A stretch of 40,557 bases of DNA from Candidatus Staskawiczbacteria bacterium (lineage in GTDB: Bacteria; Patescibacteriota; Minisyncoccia; Minisyncoccales; Staskawiczbacteraceae). Positions 18,527 to 27,093 of this stretch are shown one piece after another (the stretch's first letter is position 1; the number at the start of each line of letters is the position of its first letter). The stretch lies in the NCBI GenBank assembly GCA_016196125.1, contig JACPYG010000008.1, positions 1-40,557 on the forward strand, written 5' to 3'. The translations under genes and the position numbers were made by a program. The notes below the pieces were generated by a model, which saw only the letters and a list, made by a program, of their open reading frames with translations, did not search any database and was not told the origin of the DNA.

Positions 18527-19048
18527 TCATCTATTAATTTTACTTAAAACCACTGTTAGACCTTTAATGTTGGCTTGCAAAACATTTACAAAACCCGACA
18601 AAGGAGCGGTAATTGAACCGACTACTTTTCCTAACAACTCTTCTCTTGATGGTAAATTTGCTAAAACTAAAACTTTTTCTTTTTCAATAAATTTATTTTC
18701 AAAAATACCTCCCAGAATTTTAAAATTTTCATTTGTTTTTGAAAACTGATTAGAAATTCTGGCCGGACTCAATTCATCTGAAATGCCGAAAACCAAGGCT
18801 AACTGGCCTGGTATGCTGTTTTTTATTTTGTTCCAAAAAGAAATATTCGACTGGCCGAAAGCAATTCTTATCAATGTTTTTTTGCCTATCTTTAAGGCGC
18901 AACCGGCTTCTTTTAGTTTCTTTCTCAAGGAAAATAAATCTTCGGAATTTACTTTTGAAAAATCAACAAAAATTATTGATTTCTGCTTTGAAATATTTTC
19001 TTTTAAATCATTTAATGCCTTTTGCTTTTTTTCTTTTGTTAGAGCCAT
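18527..19048 (-). CDS. rplJ: 50S ribosomal protein L10
   Basis: MALTKEKKQKALNDLKENIS...IIFVDFSKVNSEDLFSLRKKLKEAG; start at MALTK rather than the longer ORF. Confidence 0.9.
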   Translation of the reverse strand: MALTKEKKQKALNDLKENISKQKSIIFVDFSKVNSEDLFSLRKKLKEAGCALKIGKKTLIRIAFGQSNISFWNKIKNSIPGQLALVFGISDELSPARISNQFSKTNENFKILGGIFENKFIEKEKVLVLANLPSREELLGKVVGSITAPLSGFVNVLQANIKGLTVVLSKINR

Positions 19049-19052
19049 AAAA

Positions 19053-19200
19053 TAAAAAAACTGTCTCCGAGACAGCATCCAAATAACAGAAAATCTGTTA
19101 TTGTTTGCCTAAATAGGATTTGCCTCTCGGCTATGCCCAGAGTACCTACTGTCTACGGCTTTATATTTATTGCTTATAATGTACGGTAATACTAATCTAT
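19053..19200 (-). promoter_or_regulatory. ribosomal protein L10-type leader with attenuator hairpin
   Basis: Structured leader; CTGTCTCGGAGACAG + T7 ends a few nt before rplJ ATG; a second hairpin AATAACAG/CTGTTATT lies upstream. Confidence 0.65.
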
Positions 19201-19228
19201 TATTAAAAGAGTGTCAATACCCTTTCTA

Positions 19229-20242
19229 TTATTTTAAGTACTTTACTATGGCCGCGCTGTGTTCCGCAAATGTTTTGCTAAAAATAGTTTTTCCGTCAGA
19301 ACTGGATAAATAATACCAATATTTTGATTCTGTGGGGTAAATGGCGGCCAAGATAGAATCCATTCCCGGGTTTGAAATAGGGCCTCTGGGCAGTCCTCTG
19401 TATTTATATGTATTATATGGAGAATCTATTTGAGTGTCTTTTATTGCAACCCCAGAATGATTTTTATCTGTAATATAGTTAATAGTTGCATCAACCTGCA
19501 GGGGCATGCCGACTTCCAACCTTTTCCATAAAATATCTGCCACAATTTTTTTATCATCTGTTGTTCTTACCTCTTTTTCAATTATTGAAGCCATTGTTAT
19601 TACTTCAAAAACTTTTTTATTTTGTGAAATAATTTGTTCTCTTAATCCGGCATTTAATTTTTTATTAAAATTTGAAAGCACCAGTTTGATAATATCTTCT
19701 GCCTTGGCTTCCAAAGAAACATTATAGGTATCAGGGAAAAAATACCCCTCAATGCCGATATCTTTCGGTTTTTCTTTTAAAAAATCGAATTCGCCGCTGT
19801 AATCTTTGTTTAAAGCCTCTTTAAAATCTTCCGGTTTGGAAATTTTTTCGTCTGCAAAATATTTTTCAATATCTTTTATATCCCAACCATCTAAAATTGT
19901 TATTTTTTGCTTAATGACATCGCCTGAAGCCATTTTTTTGATAATTTCCGGAATAGTCATTTTTGGCGACAGAGAATATCTGCCAGCCTGCAATTTTGAA
20001 TCGTTTCCCGAAATTATAGCGTAGACATTAAAAAAATAATTATTTTTAATTATGCCCTGTTCTTCCAATCTTGCGGCAATTTCTTCATCTCCTTCCCCTT
20101 TTTGCGCTAAAAACTCAATAATTTGGTCTGAATCAGATTTTAAAGGAAAATAAATCTCCCAGCCGAATATAATCACAGCCAAAGTAAAAACAGTATAAGC
20201 AATGGGAATAATTTTTTTAAAAACTCTTAGTCTTATTTTCAT
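19229..20242 (-). CDS. mltG: endolytic transglycosylase MltG (YceG-like)
   Basis: N-terminal TM; ASIIEKEV, YNTYKYRGLPRGPISNPGMDSILAAIYP. Confidence 0.93.
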   Translation of the reverse strand: MKIRLRVFKKIIPIAYTVFTLAVIIFGWEIYFPLKSDSDQIIEFLAQKGEGDEEIAARLEEQGIIKNNYFFNVYAIISGNDSKLQAGRYSLSPKMTIPEIIKKMASGDVIKQKITILDGWDIKDIEKYFADEKISKPEDFKEALNKDYSGEFDFLKEKPKDIGIEGYFFPDTYNVSLEAKAEDIIKLVLSNFNKKLNAGLREQIISQNKKVFEVITMASIIEKEVRTTDDKKIVADILWKRLEVGMPLQVDATINYITDKNHSGVAIKDTQIDSPYNTYKYRGLPRGPISNPGMDSILAAIYPTESKYWYYLSSSDGKTIFSKTFAEHSAAIVKYLK

Positions 20243-20261
20243 AATTGGACTACACCTCCTG

Positions 20262-20332
20262 CGGGAGATGAGGGAATCGAACCCCCGACAGCGGTTTTGG
20301 AGACCGCAGTTATACCACTTAACTAATCTCCC
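20262..20332 (-). tRNA. tRNA-Trp (anticodon CCA)
   Basis: GGGAGAT/ATCTCCC acceptor, CTCCAAA loop, GGGTTCGATTCCC T arm, G73. Confidence 0.9.
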
Positions 20333-20595
20333 AATTTGTTAATTAAATCATCTAATAGTTTACGAGCCTTCCCACCACCTTTAAAATACCTTTCTCTATC
20401 CAACGCCTCACTGCCTGTTGTAAAATCTTCCCTATATATTAACCTTAGTGGTCTCCTATGGCGAGTTGAATTTACCAACCCATTTTCATGTTCCTGGAGC
20501 CTTCTAATTAAACTACCAGTAGAGCCAATATATAATTTTTTATCTTTTTCACTTTTTAAAATATATACCGTATGCATATTTTTAGGAGTCGCCAC
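20323..20595 (-). CDS. GIY-YIG domain endonuclease
   Basis: HTVYILKSEKDKKLYIGSTGSLIRRLQEHENG; stop codon overlaps tRNA-Trp 5' end by 10 nt. Confidence 0.9.
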   Translation of the reverse strand: MATPKNMHTVYILKSEKDKKLYIGSTGSLIRRLQEHENGLVNSTRHRRPLRLIYREDFTTGSEALDRERYFKGGGKARKLLDDLINKLGD

Positions 20596-20607
20596 GCAGC
20601 TGCGTGG
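20592..20607. repeat. 16-bp perfect palindrome CCACGCAGCTGCGTGG
   Basis: Lies at the break of a tRNA-Trp-like fragment and at the GIY-YIG start. Confidence 0.95.
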
Positions 20608-20643
20608 TTGGAGACCTCTATTCTGCCATTGAACTACACCCCC
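20608..20643 (-). pseudogene. truncated tRNA-Trp-like 5' half
   Basis: GGGGGTGTAGTTCAATGGCAGAATAGAGGTCTCCAA, then no 3' half. Confidence 0.75.
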
Positions 20644-20740
20644 GTTTTTTCCATTTATTTAATTTTAACTTTACCACAAAAATATAAAAAAAGAACCCCT
20701 CTTTGCAAAATCCATTTGCATTGCGGGGCATATTTTGGTT

Positions 20741-21250
20741 TTATTGCCTGCGAGGCAAAATAAATAAAAAATGCTGGGCGCCCTTCCAATAAAAGTGAGT
20801 CCCATCGCAAAAAGTACGTAGCCAAAGGTCATTGCTATTTTCAATGACAAACAATTCAGGACGGCGGTTTAAACCAATAATAGGTTCCATGCCCACAATA
20901 AGCCGCTCGCCATGAGGCTGGTTTTTGTTTTGCAAACGAAACTGGGGCCCGACTTCGGCGGGACAAATCTGAAATCCGAATACTCCAACCGCCTTGGCGT
21001 AAATTTCTTTACGCCTGGCTACATCAAAACCGAGTTCTCCAACCGGAACTTTTACAAGATCAACCAGGATTTCTTCGGCAGCCACTGCGAAAGACGAACT
21101 GCCGAGGAGATTTTCGGCATAATGGCTGACGCGCATTCTGTTGGATTTAATGGATTGGCGGAATCCATCAGCGTTTTTTATGCCGTTGCCGAGCTTTATG
21201 TTTTCAAAAACCTTAAAACTATTAACCGCGCGACTGATTGTGAAAGACAC
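20741..21250 (-). CDS. hypothetical protein (GTG start)
   Basis: ORF with strong SD AAGGAAGGAGAG before GTG. Confidence 0.65.
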   Translation of the reverse strand: MSFTISRAVNSFKVFENIKLGNGIKNADGFRQSIKSNRMRVSHYAENLLGSSSFAVAAEEILVDLVKVPVGELGFDVARRKEIYAKAVGVFGFQICPAEVGPQFRLQNKNQPHGERLIVGMEPIIGLNRRPELFVIENSNDLWLRTFCDGTHFYWKGAQHFLFILPRRQ

Positions 21251-21333
21251 AATACTCTCCTTCCTTGAGGGGTGCACGATGATTGTAAAGGTTCTGACTC
21301 TTGCCACACTTATAATATAACACGAAAAAAGTT

Positions 21334-22143
21334 TTATTGCACCATATATAAATAATGGTTTGTCGGATGAAGATTGAATCCTAATTTTTGATAAAGACTA
21401 TTGGCGGCTATCCGCTTTGGATTAGTTGTAAGTTCAATAACTTGAACGCCATTTTCTTTTGCCCAACGAATCAGGTCGGCCGTTATTTCTTCGCCATATC
21501 CTTTTTTGCGATGGTTTTCATCAACAATAATGTCTTCAAGAACTGCCTGTTTTCTCAATAAAGTCTGCCTTGCGTAAATCCATCCTGCTCCAACTAATTT
21601 GCCATCAACCACTTTTTTGCTTAAATAACCGTTTAAAAGCGACCTGTAAAAATTAATTTCGTCTATATTGGCAGAAGAATCAAGCTGGCGAATAAGATCT
21701 CGTAGCTCTGAAAAATTAACAATATTTTTTTGCAGATATTTTACAATGGACTGATTTGAATCAAAAGCTATCTCTTCGGGTTTTATATCGCCGATATCCT
21801 GCCAAACATAATCAGAATTTTCTTCTTTATTTAAAATAATTTCATCTTTAATCTCTGTTAGATAAGCATGATTTAAAACCGGAAAAACTTCAGACTTCCA
21901 AAATGCCGTGCCCGGAAACCAATTGATAAAATCAACTTTGCCGTTAATCCCCAATTCTTCTTTTACTTCCCTCAAAACAGTCTGCTCGGGGGTTTCGCCC
22001 TGGTCCATATAGCCACCTGGAAAATCCCACTTGCCCAAAAACGGTTCTTGATTTCTCTTAAGCAAAAGCAGTTTTCCATTTTTGATAATAACGGCAGTTA
22101 CCGAACCTTTTGGATTTTTAAAATCGCATATTTCACAATTCAT
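21334..22143 (-). CDS. Nudix hydrolase - GNAT acetyltransferase fusion
   Basis: Nudix box GGYMDQGETPEQTVLREVKEELGI; GNAT VDENHRKKGYGEE...ANSLYQKLGF. Confidence 0.88.
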   Translation of the reverse strand: MNCEICDFKNPKGSVTAVIIKNGKLLLLKRNQEPFLGKWDFPGGYMDQGETPEQTVLREVKEELGINGKVDFINWFPGTAFWKSEVFPVLNHAYLTEIKDEIILNKEENSDYVWQDIGDIKPEEIAFDSNQSIVKYLQKNIVNFSELRDLIRQLDSSANIDEINFYRSLLNGYLSKKVVDGKLVGAGWIYARQTLLRKQAVLEDIIVDENHRKKGYGEEITADLIRWAKENGVQVIELTTNPKRIAANSLYQKLGFNLHPTNHYLYMVQ

Positions 22144-22156
22144 AAATTTTTTATTT

Positions 22157-22221
22157 ACCCAGTTAAATAATTTTTGTTGTTATTAAAAATTAAAATCTTT
22201 ATAGATTTTATTTAACTGGGT
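22157..22221. repeat. inverted repeat ACCCAGTTAAATAA...TTATTTAACTGGGT
   Basis: 14-bp perfect arms at 22157-22170 and 22208-22221. Confidence 0.85.
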
Positions 22222-22324
22222 TAATTTTACTTAAAACTTAGTTATCCACAGATTGACCTTAATCATTATTAGTAATAAAATCCTATAACGCTAATGTTAA
22301 AATAGTATTATAGAAAATACAAGT

Positions 22325-24808
22325 ATGAATATCTACGTAACCAAAAGAGACGGCAATAAAGAATCTTTTAATGCCGATAGGATAAACAGGTCAATTGAAA
22401 GGGCTTGTTTTGGTTTAAAAGACCCTGTAAGCAAAGTTGTGCAGATTGCAACAGAAACAACGTTAATGCTTTACGATGGAATAACAACCGAAGAGCTTGA
22501 TTATGCAACGGTTAATGCGGCGCTGCAAAACATACAAGAAGACATAGCATACGACAAAATAGCCACAAGATTATTGCTAAAGACGGTATATAAAAGAATT
22601 TTTGGCGACTATGATAATGATAAGAATCTGCTTGAAGAAAAATACAAGAAATCATTTATTGACTACATAAAAAATGGCGTAAGTGATAAATTTCTTGACG
22701 AAAAGATGCTTTTAAATTTTAACCTTGAAAAATTATCTGATGCTATTGATACAAATAGGGACGAACTTTTTAAATATGCCGGAGTATCAACTTTATTGGA
22801 CCGTTATTCCATAAAAGACAAATTTCAAAAACCGATAGAACCTCCCCAGTATTTTTTTATGAGAGTTGCAATGGGCCTTTCGTATAACGAGGCAGACCCG
22901 ACTAAATGGGCCATTTTGTTTTATGACAAAATGTCTAACTTGGAATATATTGCCGGAGGTTCAACGAATATCGGAGCCGGAACCACAATGCCTGCCCTGT
23001 CAAATTGCTTTCTATTGGAAATACAAGATAGCATGGAACATATAGCAAAATCCGTATCGGATGTGATAAAACTATCAAAAGCTACGGGAGGCATAGGGGC
23101 ATCAATTACAAAATTAAGGGCAAGCGGCTCTCCTTTGTCGTCAAACAATACAACTTCATCCGGACCTACTCCTTTTGCAAAAATCATAGATACGGCTATA
23201 AGAGCCGTGCAAAGAGGCGGAAAGAAAAAAGGGGCTCTGTGTTTTTATATGGAAAACTGGCATCTTGATTTTCCCGATTTTTTAATGTGGAAGCACAACG
23301 CCGGAGATGATTATTTGAGAATGAGAACGGCAGATACTGCTGTTTTTATGTCTGACGAATTTATGAAACGGGTGGAAAACGGTGAACCGTGGTATATGTT
23401 TGATCCAAAAGAAACCCCTGATTTGAATGAATTATATGGCGAAGCTTTCTCAAAAAGATATAAAGAATATATCCAAATAGCGGAACTTGGCAAACTTAGA
23501 AAATTTTTAAAAATACCGGCGGAAGAACAATACCGCCAAATATTAGTAATGCTTCAAACAACTTCTCACCCTTGGCTTACATGGAAAGATCCAATTAATG
23601 TAAGAGCGCTAAACAACAATACCGGCACTATACATATGTCTAACCTATGCACTGAAATCTGTCTTCCGCAAGATAAGGATAATATCGCAGTATGCAATTT
23701 AGCCTCAATAAATATAGTAGAGCATGTAGAAAACCTGCCTGCAGAGGCAGGTAAATCCATTAATTGGCAAAAATTAGAACAAACCGCGCGTTTGGCCGTA
23801 AGGCACCTGGATAATCTTATTGACATAAACATACTGCCAATACCGGAAGCTGCCAGGTCCGACAAAGAAAACAGAGCAATAGGTCTTGGCGTAATGGGAT
23901 TTTCAGAAACTGTGGAAATTCTAAAGCTTACTTACGAAAATAATCTTGCCTATGAATTGATTGATAAAATTTTTGAGTTTATAAGCTATATGGCAATAGA
24001 CGAGAGCTGCAATCTTGCAAAAGAAAGAGGAAGTTATAAACATTTTGCCGGCTCTAAATGGTCGCGAGGCTATGTTCCTTTTGATACAATAGAAGAATTA
24101 GAAATCAGCAGAGGTCAGAAAATAGAAATTGACAAAACAAGCCATTCAGAAGAGCTTGGCATTGATTGGGCAAAACTGCGCGAAAAAATAAAACAGGGCG
24201 TTCGAAATGCAACGCTAATGGCTGTAGCTCCCAATGCCAATATAGGACTTGTCGCAGGCACTACTCCGGGAATTGACCCAAGGTTTGCGCAAGTATTCTC
24301 CCGAAATAAAATATCCGGAAAATATCTGGATATTAATCATAATTTGGTAAATGAGCTTCGTGAATCTAATTTGTGGGAACAAGTCCGCCAAGAAATAATA
24401 GAAAGACAAGGGGATATCTCAGAAATAGAAAAAATACCAAAAAACATCAGAGACCGCTACAAATCATCATTTGAAATATCGCCTTATGCATTTATAGAAG
24501 TTGCTGCCAGGGCGCAAAAATGGGTTGACCAATCTTTATCGCGAAATATGTATTTAGAAACACGGGTTATAGAAGAAATAATGGATATTTATAAAACTGC
24601 CTGGAAAAAGGGATTAAAAACCACATATTATTTACATATGAAGCCAAGGCATACGGCAGAACAAAGCACTGTATCTGTAAACAAACGCGAGCAATTGGGA
24701 AAAATGGGATTTTCAAGCGTTGACCAGGAAATACCCTCCCCCTCTCCCGTATCTCCTTTTGCAATCGGCTATCAAAAAAAATTATCCATTCCTTTGGAAC
24801 CGGAGTAA
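22325..24808 (+). CDS. nrdA: ribonucleoside-diphosphate reductase alpha subunit (class I)
   Basis: ATP-cone N-term; catalytic Cys contexts LSNCFL, NLCTEI, AVCNLASIN. Confidence 0.92.
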   Translation: MNIYVTKRDGNKESFNADRINRSIERACFGLKDPVSKVVQIATETTLMLYDGITTEELDYATVNAALQNIQEDIAYDKIATRLLLKTVYKRIFGDYDNDKNLLEEKYKKSFIDYIKNGVSDKFLDEKMLLNFNLEKLSDAIDTNRDELFKYAGVSTLLDRYSIKDKFQKPIEPPQYFFMRVAMGLSYNEADPTKWAILFYDKMSNLEYIAGGSTNIGAGTTMPALSNCFLLEIQDSMEHIAKSVSDVIKLSKATGGIGASITKLRASGSPLSSNNTTSSGPTPFAKIIDTAIRAVQRGGKKKGALCFYMENWHLDFPDFLMWKHNAGDDYLRMRTADTAVFMSDEFMKRVENGEPWYMFDPKETPDLNELYGEAFSKRYKEYIQIAELGKLRKFLKIPAEEQYRQILVMLQTTSHPWLTWKDPINVRALNNNTGTIHMSNLCTEICLPQDKDNIAVCNLASINIVEHVENLPAEAGKSINWQKLEQTARLAVRHLDNLIDINILPIPEAARSDKENRAIGLGVMGFSETVEILKLTYENNLAYELIDKIFEFISYMAIDESCNLAKERGSYKHFAGSKWSRGYVPFDTIEELEISRGQKIEIDKTSHSEELGIDWAKLREKIKQGVRNATLMAVAPNANIGLVAGTTPGIDPRFAQVFSRNKISGKYLDINHNLVNELRESNLWEQVRQEIIERQGDISEIEKIPKNIRDRYKSSFEISPYAFIEVAARAQKWVDQSLSRNMYLETRVIEEIMDIYKTAWKKGLKTTYYLHMKPRHTAEQSTVSVNKREQLGKMGFSSVDQEIPSPSPVSPFAIGYQKKLSIPLEPE
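23733..23752. repeat. palindrome ACCTGCCTGCAGAGGCAGGT in nrdA
   Basis: 8-bp perfect arms around a 4-nt centre; encodes LPAEAG. Confidence 0.9.
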
Positions 24809-24824
24809 AAATAAAAATAAATAT

Positions 24825-25853
24825 ATGTCATTAACAGGAAAAGTTTCTCCAAAGAATTTTAACCTTCATCCTTCTCTTTACCCATGGGCAAGAAAACTTT
24901 ACGACCAGGCCATTGCAAATACATGGTACCCTCATGAAATACCGCTAAAAGAAGACCTGGAAGACTGGGCAAATATGACAGACGACGAAAAATATGCGGT
25001 TGAGTTTGTAATGTCATTTTTTAACCCTACTGAATTATTGGTAAACAGGGTTTTGGCCCTGGGAGTTTACCCATATCTTAAATCTGCAGAATGCCATCTT
25101 TATTTGGCAAAACAAATGTGGGAAGAGGCAAACCACTGCGTTGCTTTTGAATATGTTTTAGAAACATTGCCTCTTGACAGGTCTAAAATATATGAAATGC
25201 ACATACAAACTCCATCAATGAAGGCCAAAGAAGATTTTGTAAATAAATATATAAACCGCATGACGCAAGAACATTATGATATAGAGACGACAGACGGCAA
25301 AAAAGATTTCATAAGAAATCTTATTGCATATAATATTATTATGGAGGGCATTTGGTTTTACAGCGGATTTATGGTTATTTTATCTTTTAGGCAAAGAAAT
25401 AAACTAAGAAATCTTGGGTCAATGATAAATTGGGTTTTGAGAGACGAAAGCTTGCATTTAAAATTTGGAATAAATCTGGTGCTCTCCGTATTGGACGAAA
25501 ATTCGGAAATAGTTTCTGGAGAATTTGCAAAAGAAATAAAAGAAATAATTATAGAGGGCGTCAATTTAGAAATAAATTACAATAAAGATCTTTTTCCTCG
25601 CGGTATTTTGGGATTAAATGCCGATTATGTAAACCAGTATGTCCAATATGTTGCCGACAGAAGAATGGAAGAACTCGGCTTTGCTCCTTATTATAAGTCA
25701 ACCAACCCTGCCAAATGGATGAGCACTGCCACAGATGTATATGAATTGGTCAATTTTTTTGAGGTGCAAAATACAAGCTACGAAGTTAATGCAAGAGCTC
25801 AAAAAAACAACAACGACGAAATCCAGCCCGATCAGCCGGAATTAAATATCTAG
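24825..25853 (+). CDS. nrdB: ribonucleoside-diphosphate reductase beta subunit, class Ic-like (Tyr to Phe)
   Basis: FFNPTELLVNR, MWEEANHCVAFEY, IIMEGIWFYSGF, RDESLHLKFG; start at MSLTGK. Confidence 0.9.
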   Translation: MSLTGKVSPKNFNLHPSLYPWARKLYDQAIANTWYPHEIPLKEDLEDWANMTDDEKYAVEFVMSFFNPTELLVNRVLALGVYPYLKSAECHLYLAKQMWEEANHCVAFEYVLETLPLDRSKIYEMHIQTPSMKAKEDFVNKYINRMTQEHYDIETTDGKKDFIRNLIAYNIIMEGIWFYSGFMVILSFRQRNKLRNLGSMINWVLRDESLHLKFGINLVLSVLDENSEIVSGEFAKEIKEIIIEGVNLEINYNKDLFPRGILGLNADYVNQYVQYVADRRMEELGFAPYYKSTNPAKWMSTATDVYELVNFFEVQNTSYEVNARAQKNNNDEIQPDQPELNI

Positions 25854-25862
25854 GGCAATAAT

Positions 25863-26366
25863 TCACCTATATATTGCAATAATCTCTTTAATAATTAATT
25901 CATCTGATTTAATATATTGCCCCTTAAAGTCAAACCAAACAATCATAAAGTCTTCTCTCTTAATTTTACGTATTTTGCCTAATTCCGGATCTTGAAGATA
26001 AATAAATTTACCATCTAACCCGGCCACAACCGAATAATGACCGTCGGCAACTTCTGAATCATTGTAATCAGCTCTGCCTCTTGTAAACCAATCAACGATA
26101 ACCGGGACTCCTTTTTTTAGCCATATCTCTATGTCTTTAAAACTGCTTTCGGTTTTTATTTTAACTTTAAAGCCCAATTTTTCGGCTGCATTTTTAATGC
26201 CTTCGTTGCTTGTGCCTAAATCTTTTTTAGTTCTGCATAATTTTGCAAGTTCTTTTTCGGTTTTATTTAAACCATAATAAGAAAGTAAAATTTTAAGCGA
26301 AGCCGGACCGCAATATCCTCCGCTGGTTTCTCGAAATGGTTTTACTTTGAGAAATATTTTTTTCAT
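25863..26366 (-). CDS. C39-like cysteine peptidase domain protein
   Basis: GGYCGPASLKILLSYYG ... DGHYSVVAGLDGKFIYLQDPE. Confidence 0.8.
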   Translation of the reverse strand: MKKIFLKVKPFRETSGGYCGPASLKILLSYYGLNKTEKELAKLCRTKKDLGTSNEGIKNAAEKLGFKVKIKTESSFKDIEIWLKKGVPVIVDWFTRGRADYNDSEVADGHYSVVAGLDGKFIYLQDPELGKIRKIKREDFMIVWFDFKGQYIKSDELIIKEIIAIYR

Positions 26367-26503
26367 AAATTTGTCTGTATATTTTTACTTTATATTATTT
26401 TTTACTATAACAAAAAATCGCCAATAGTTCTATATTACCGCATCTGTCTTTATGCGACATATCGGTTAATTTAAAAGCCTTCTCTTGTTTAATTTTTAAA
26501 AAA

Positions 26504-26530
26504 GTAAAAAGCCCTTTTAGGGCTTTTCAA
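26504..26530 (-). terminator. Rho-independent terminator after hsp20
   Basis: AAAAGCCCTAAAAGGGCTTTTTAC. Confidence 0.85.
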
Positions 26531-26547
26531 AATAATTGGCGATTCAT

Positions 26548-26970
26548 TTATTTTGATTTTACTTCAATCTTCCTGCCTTCTTTTTTCTCCGCTGACTTTG
26601 GAATGACAATTTTGAGCACGCCTTTTTCATACGTGGCGTCTATTTTTTCTTCATCAACAGATGAGGGTAAACTCACTGCTCTCTCAAAGGAACTACTGCG
26701 AATTTCTTTTCTCCAATAATCCTTATCTTTCTCTTCTTTTTTTTCCTCCATATCGCCCCTTACTCTTAAGATGCCTTCTTTGACTGATATATCAAACTTA
26801 CTTGGGTCAAAACCGGGAACATTGATTTCGGCGATAACATTGTTATCCTTTTCATATACATCCATTTCTGGAAATTTAATCCCCATTCTTACTCTGGGAA
26901 TCGTCAGCCAGTTCTCGTCTTCAAAGAACCTGTCCAGCTCATCAAATGGCTTGAATGGAATGATGGCCAT
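26548..26970 (-). CDS. Hsp20/alpha-crystallin family small heat-shock protein
   Basis: alpha-crystallin domain; YEKGVLKIVIPKS. Confidence 0.92.
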   Translation of the reverse strand: MAIIPFKPFDELDRFFEDENWLTIPRVRMGIKFPEMDVYEKDNNVIAEINVPGFDPSKFDISVKEGILRVRGDMEEKKEEKDKDYWRKEIRSSSFERAVSLPSSVDEEKIDATYEKGVLKIVIPKSAEKKEGRKIEVKSK

Positions 26971-27093
26971 AGTTTTTCAAATAAGCTTATAATTACTGTA
27001 AGTAACATTTCGCTTATTGATTTATGGGTTTTTATTTACAGGCAATCCATTATCTTATTAAGATAATCCGACCTTTGGATTACTTTGGATTTT

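Noticed and set aside
20912-21268. Plus-strand 118-aa ORF antisense to 20741-21250
   Set aside because: The minus-strand frame has a strong SD and the plus-strand frame has none; retained only the minus-strand ORF.
24720-24824. N-terminal 35 residues of the 377-aa NrdB ORF
   Set aside because: Overlaps the nrdA 3' end out of frame; MSLTGK at 24825 is the sensible start.
27049-27067. ATTATCTTATTAAGATAAT palindrome between phosphoribosyltransferase and hsp20
   Set aside because: AT-only arms in an AT-rich intergenic region; could be terminator or operator but not distinguishable from background.
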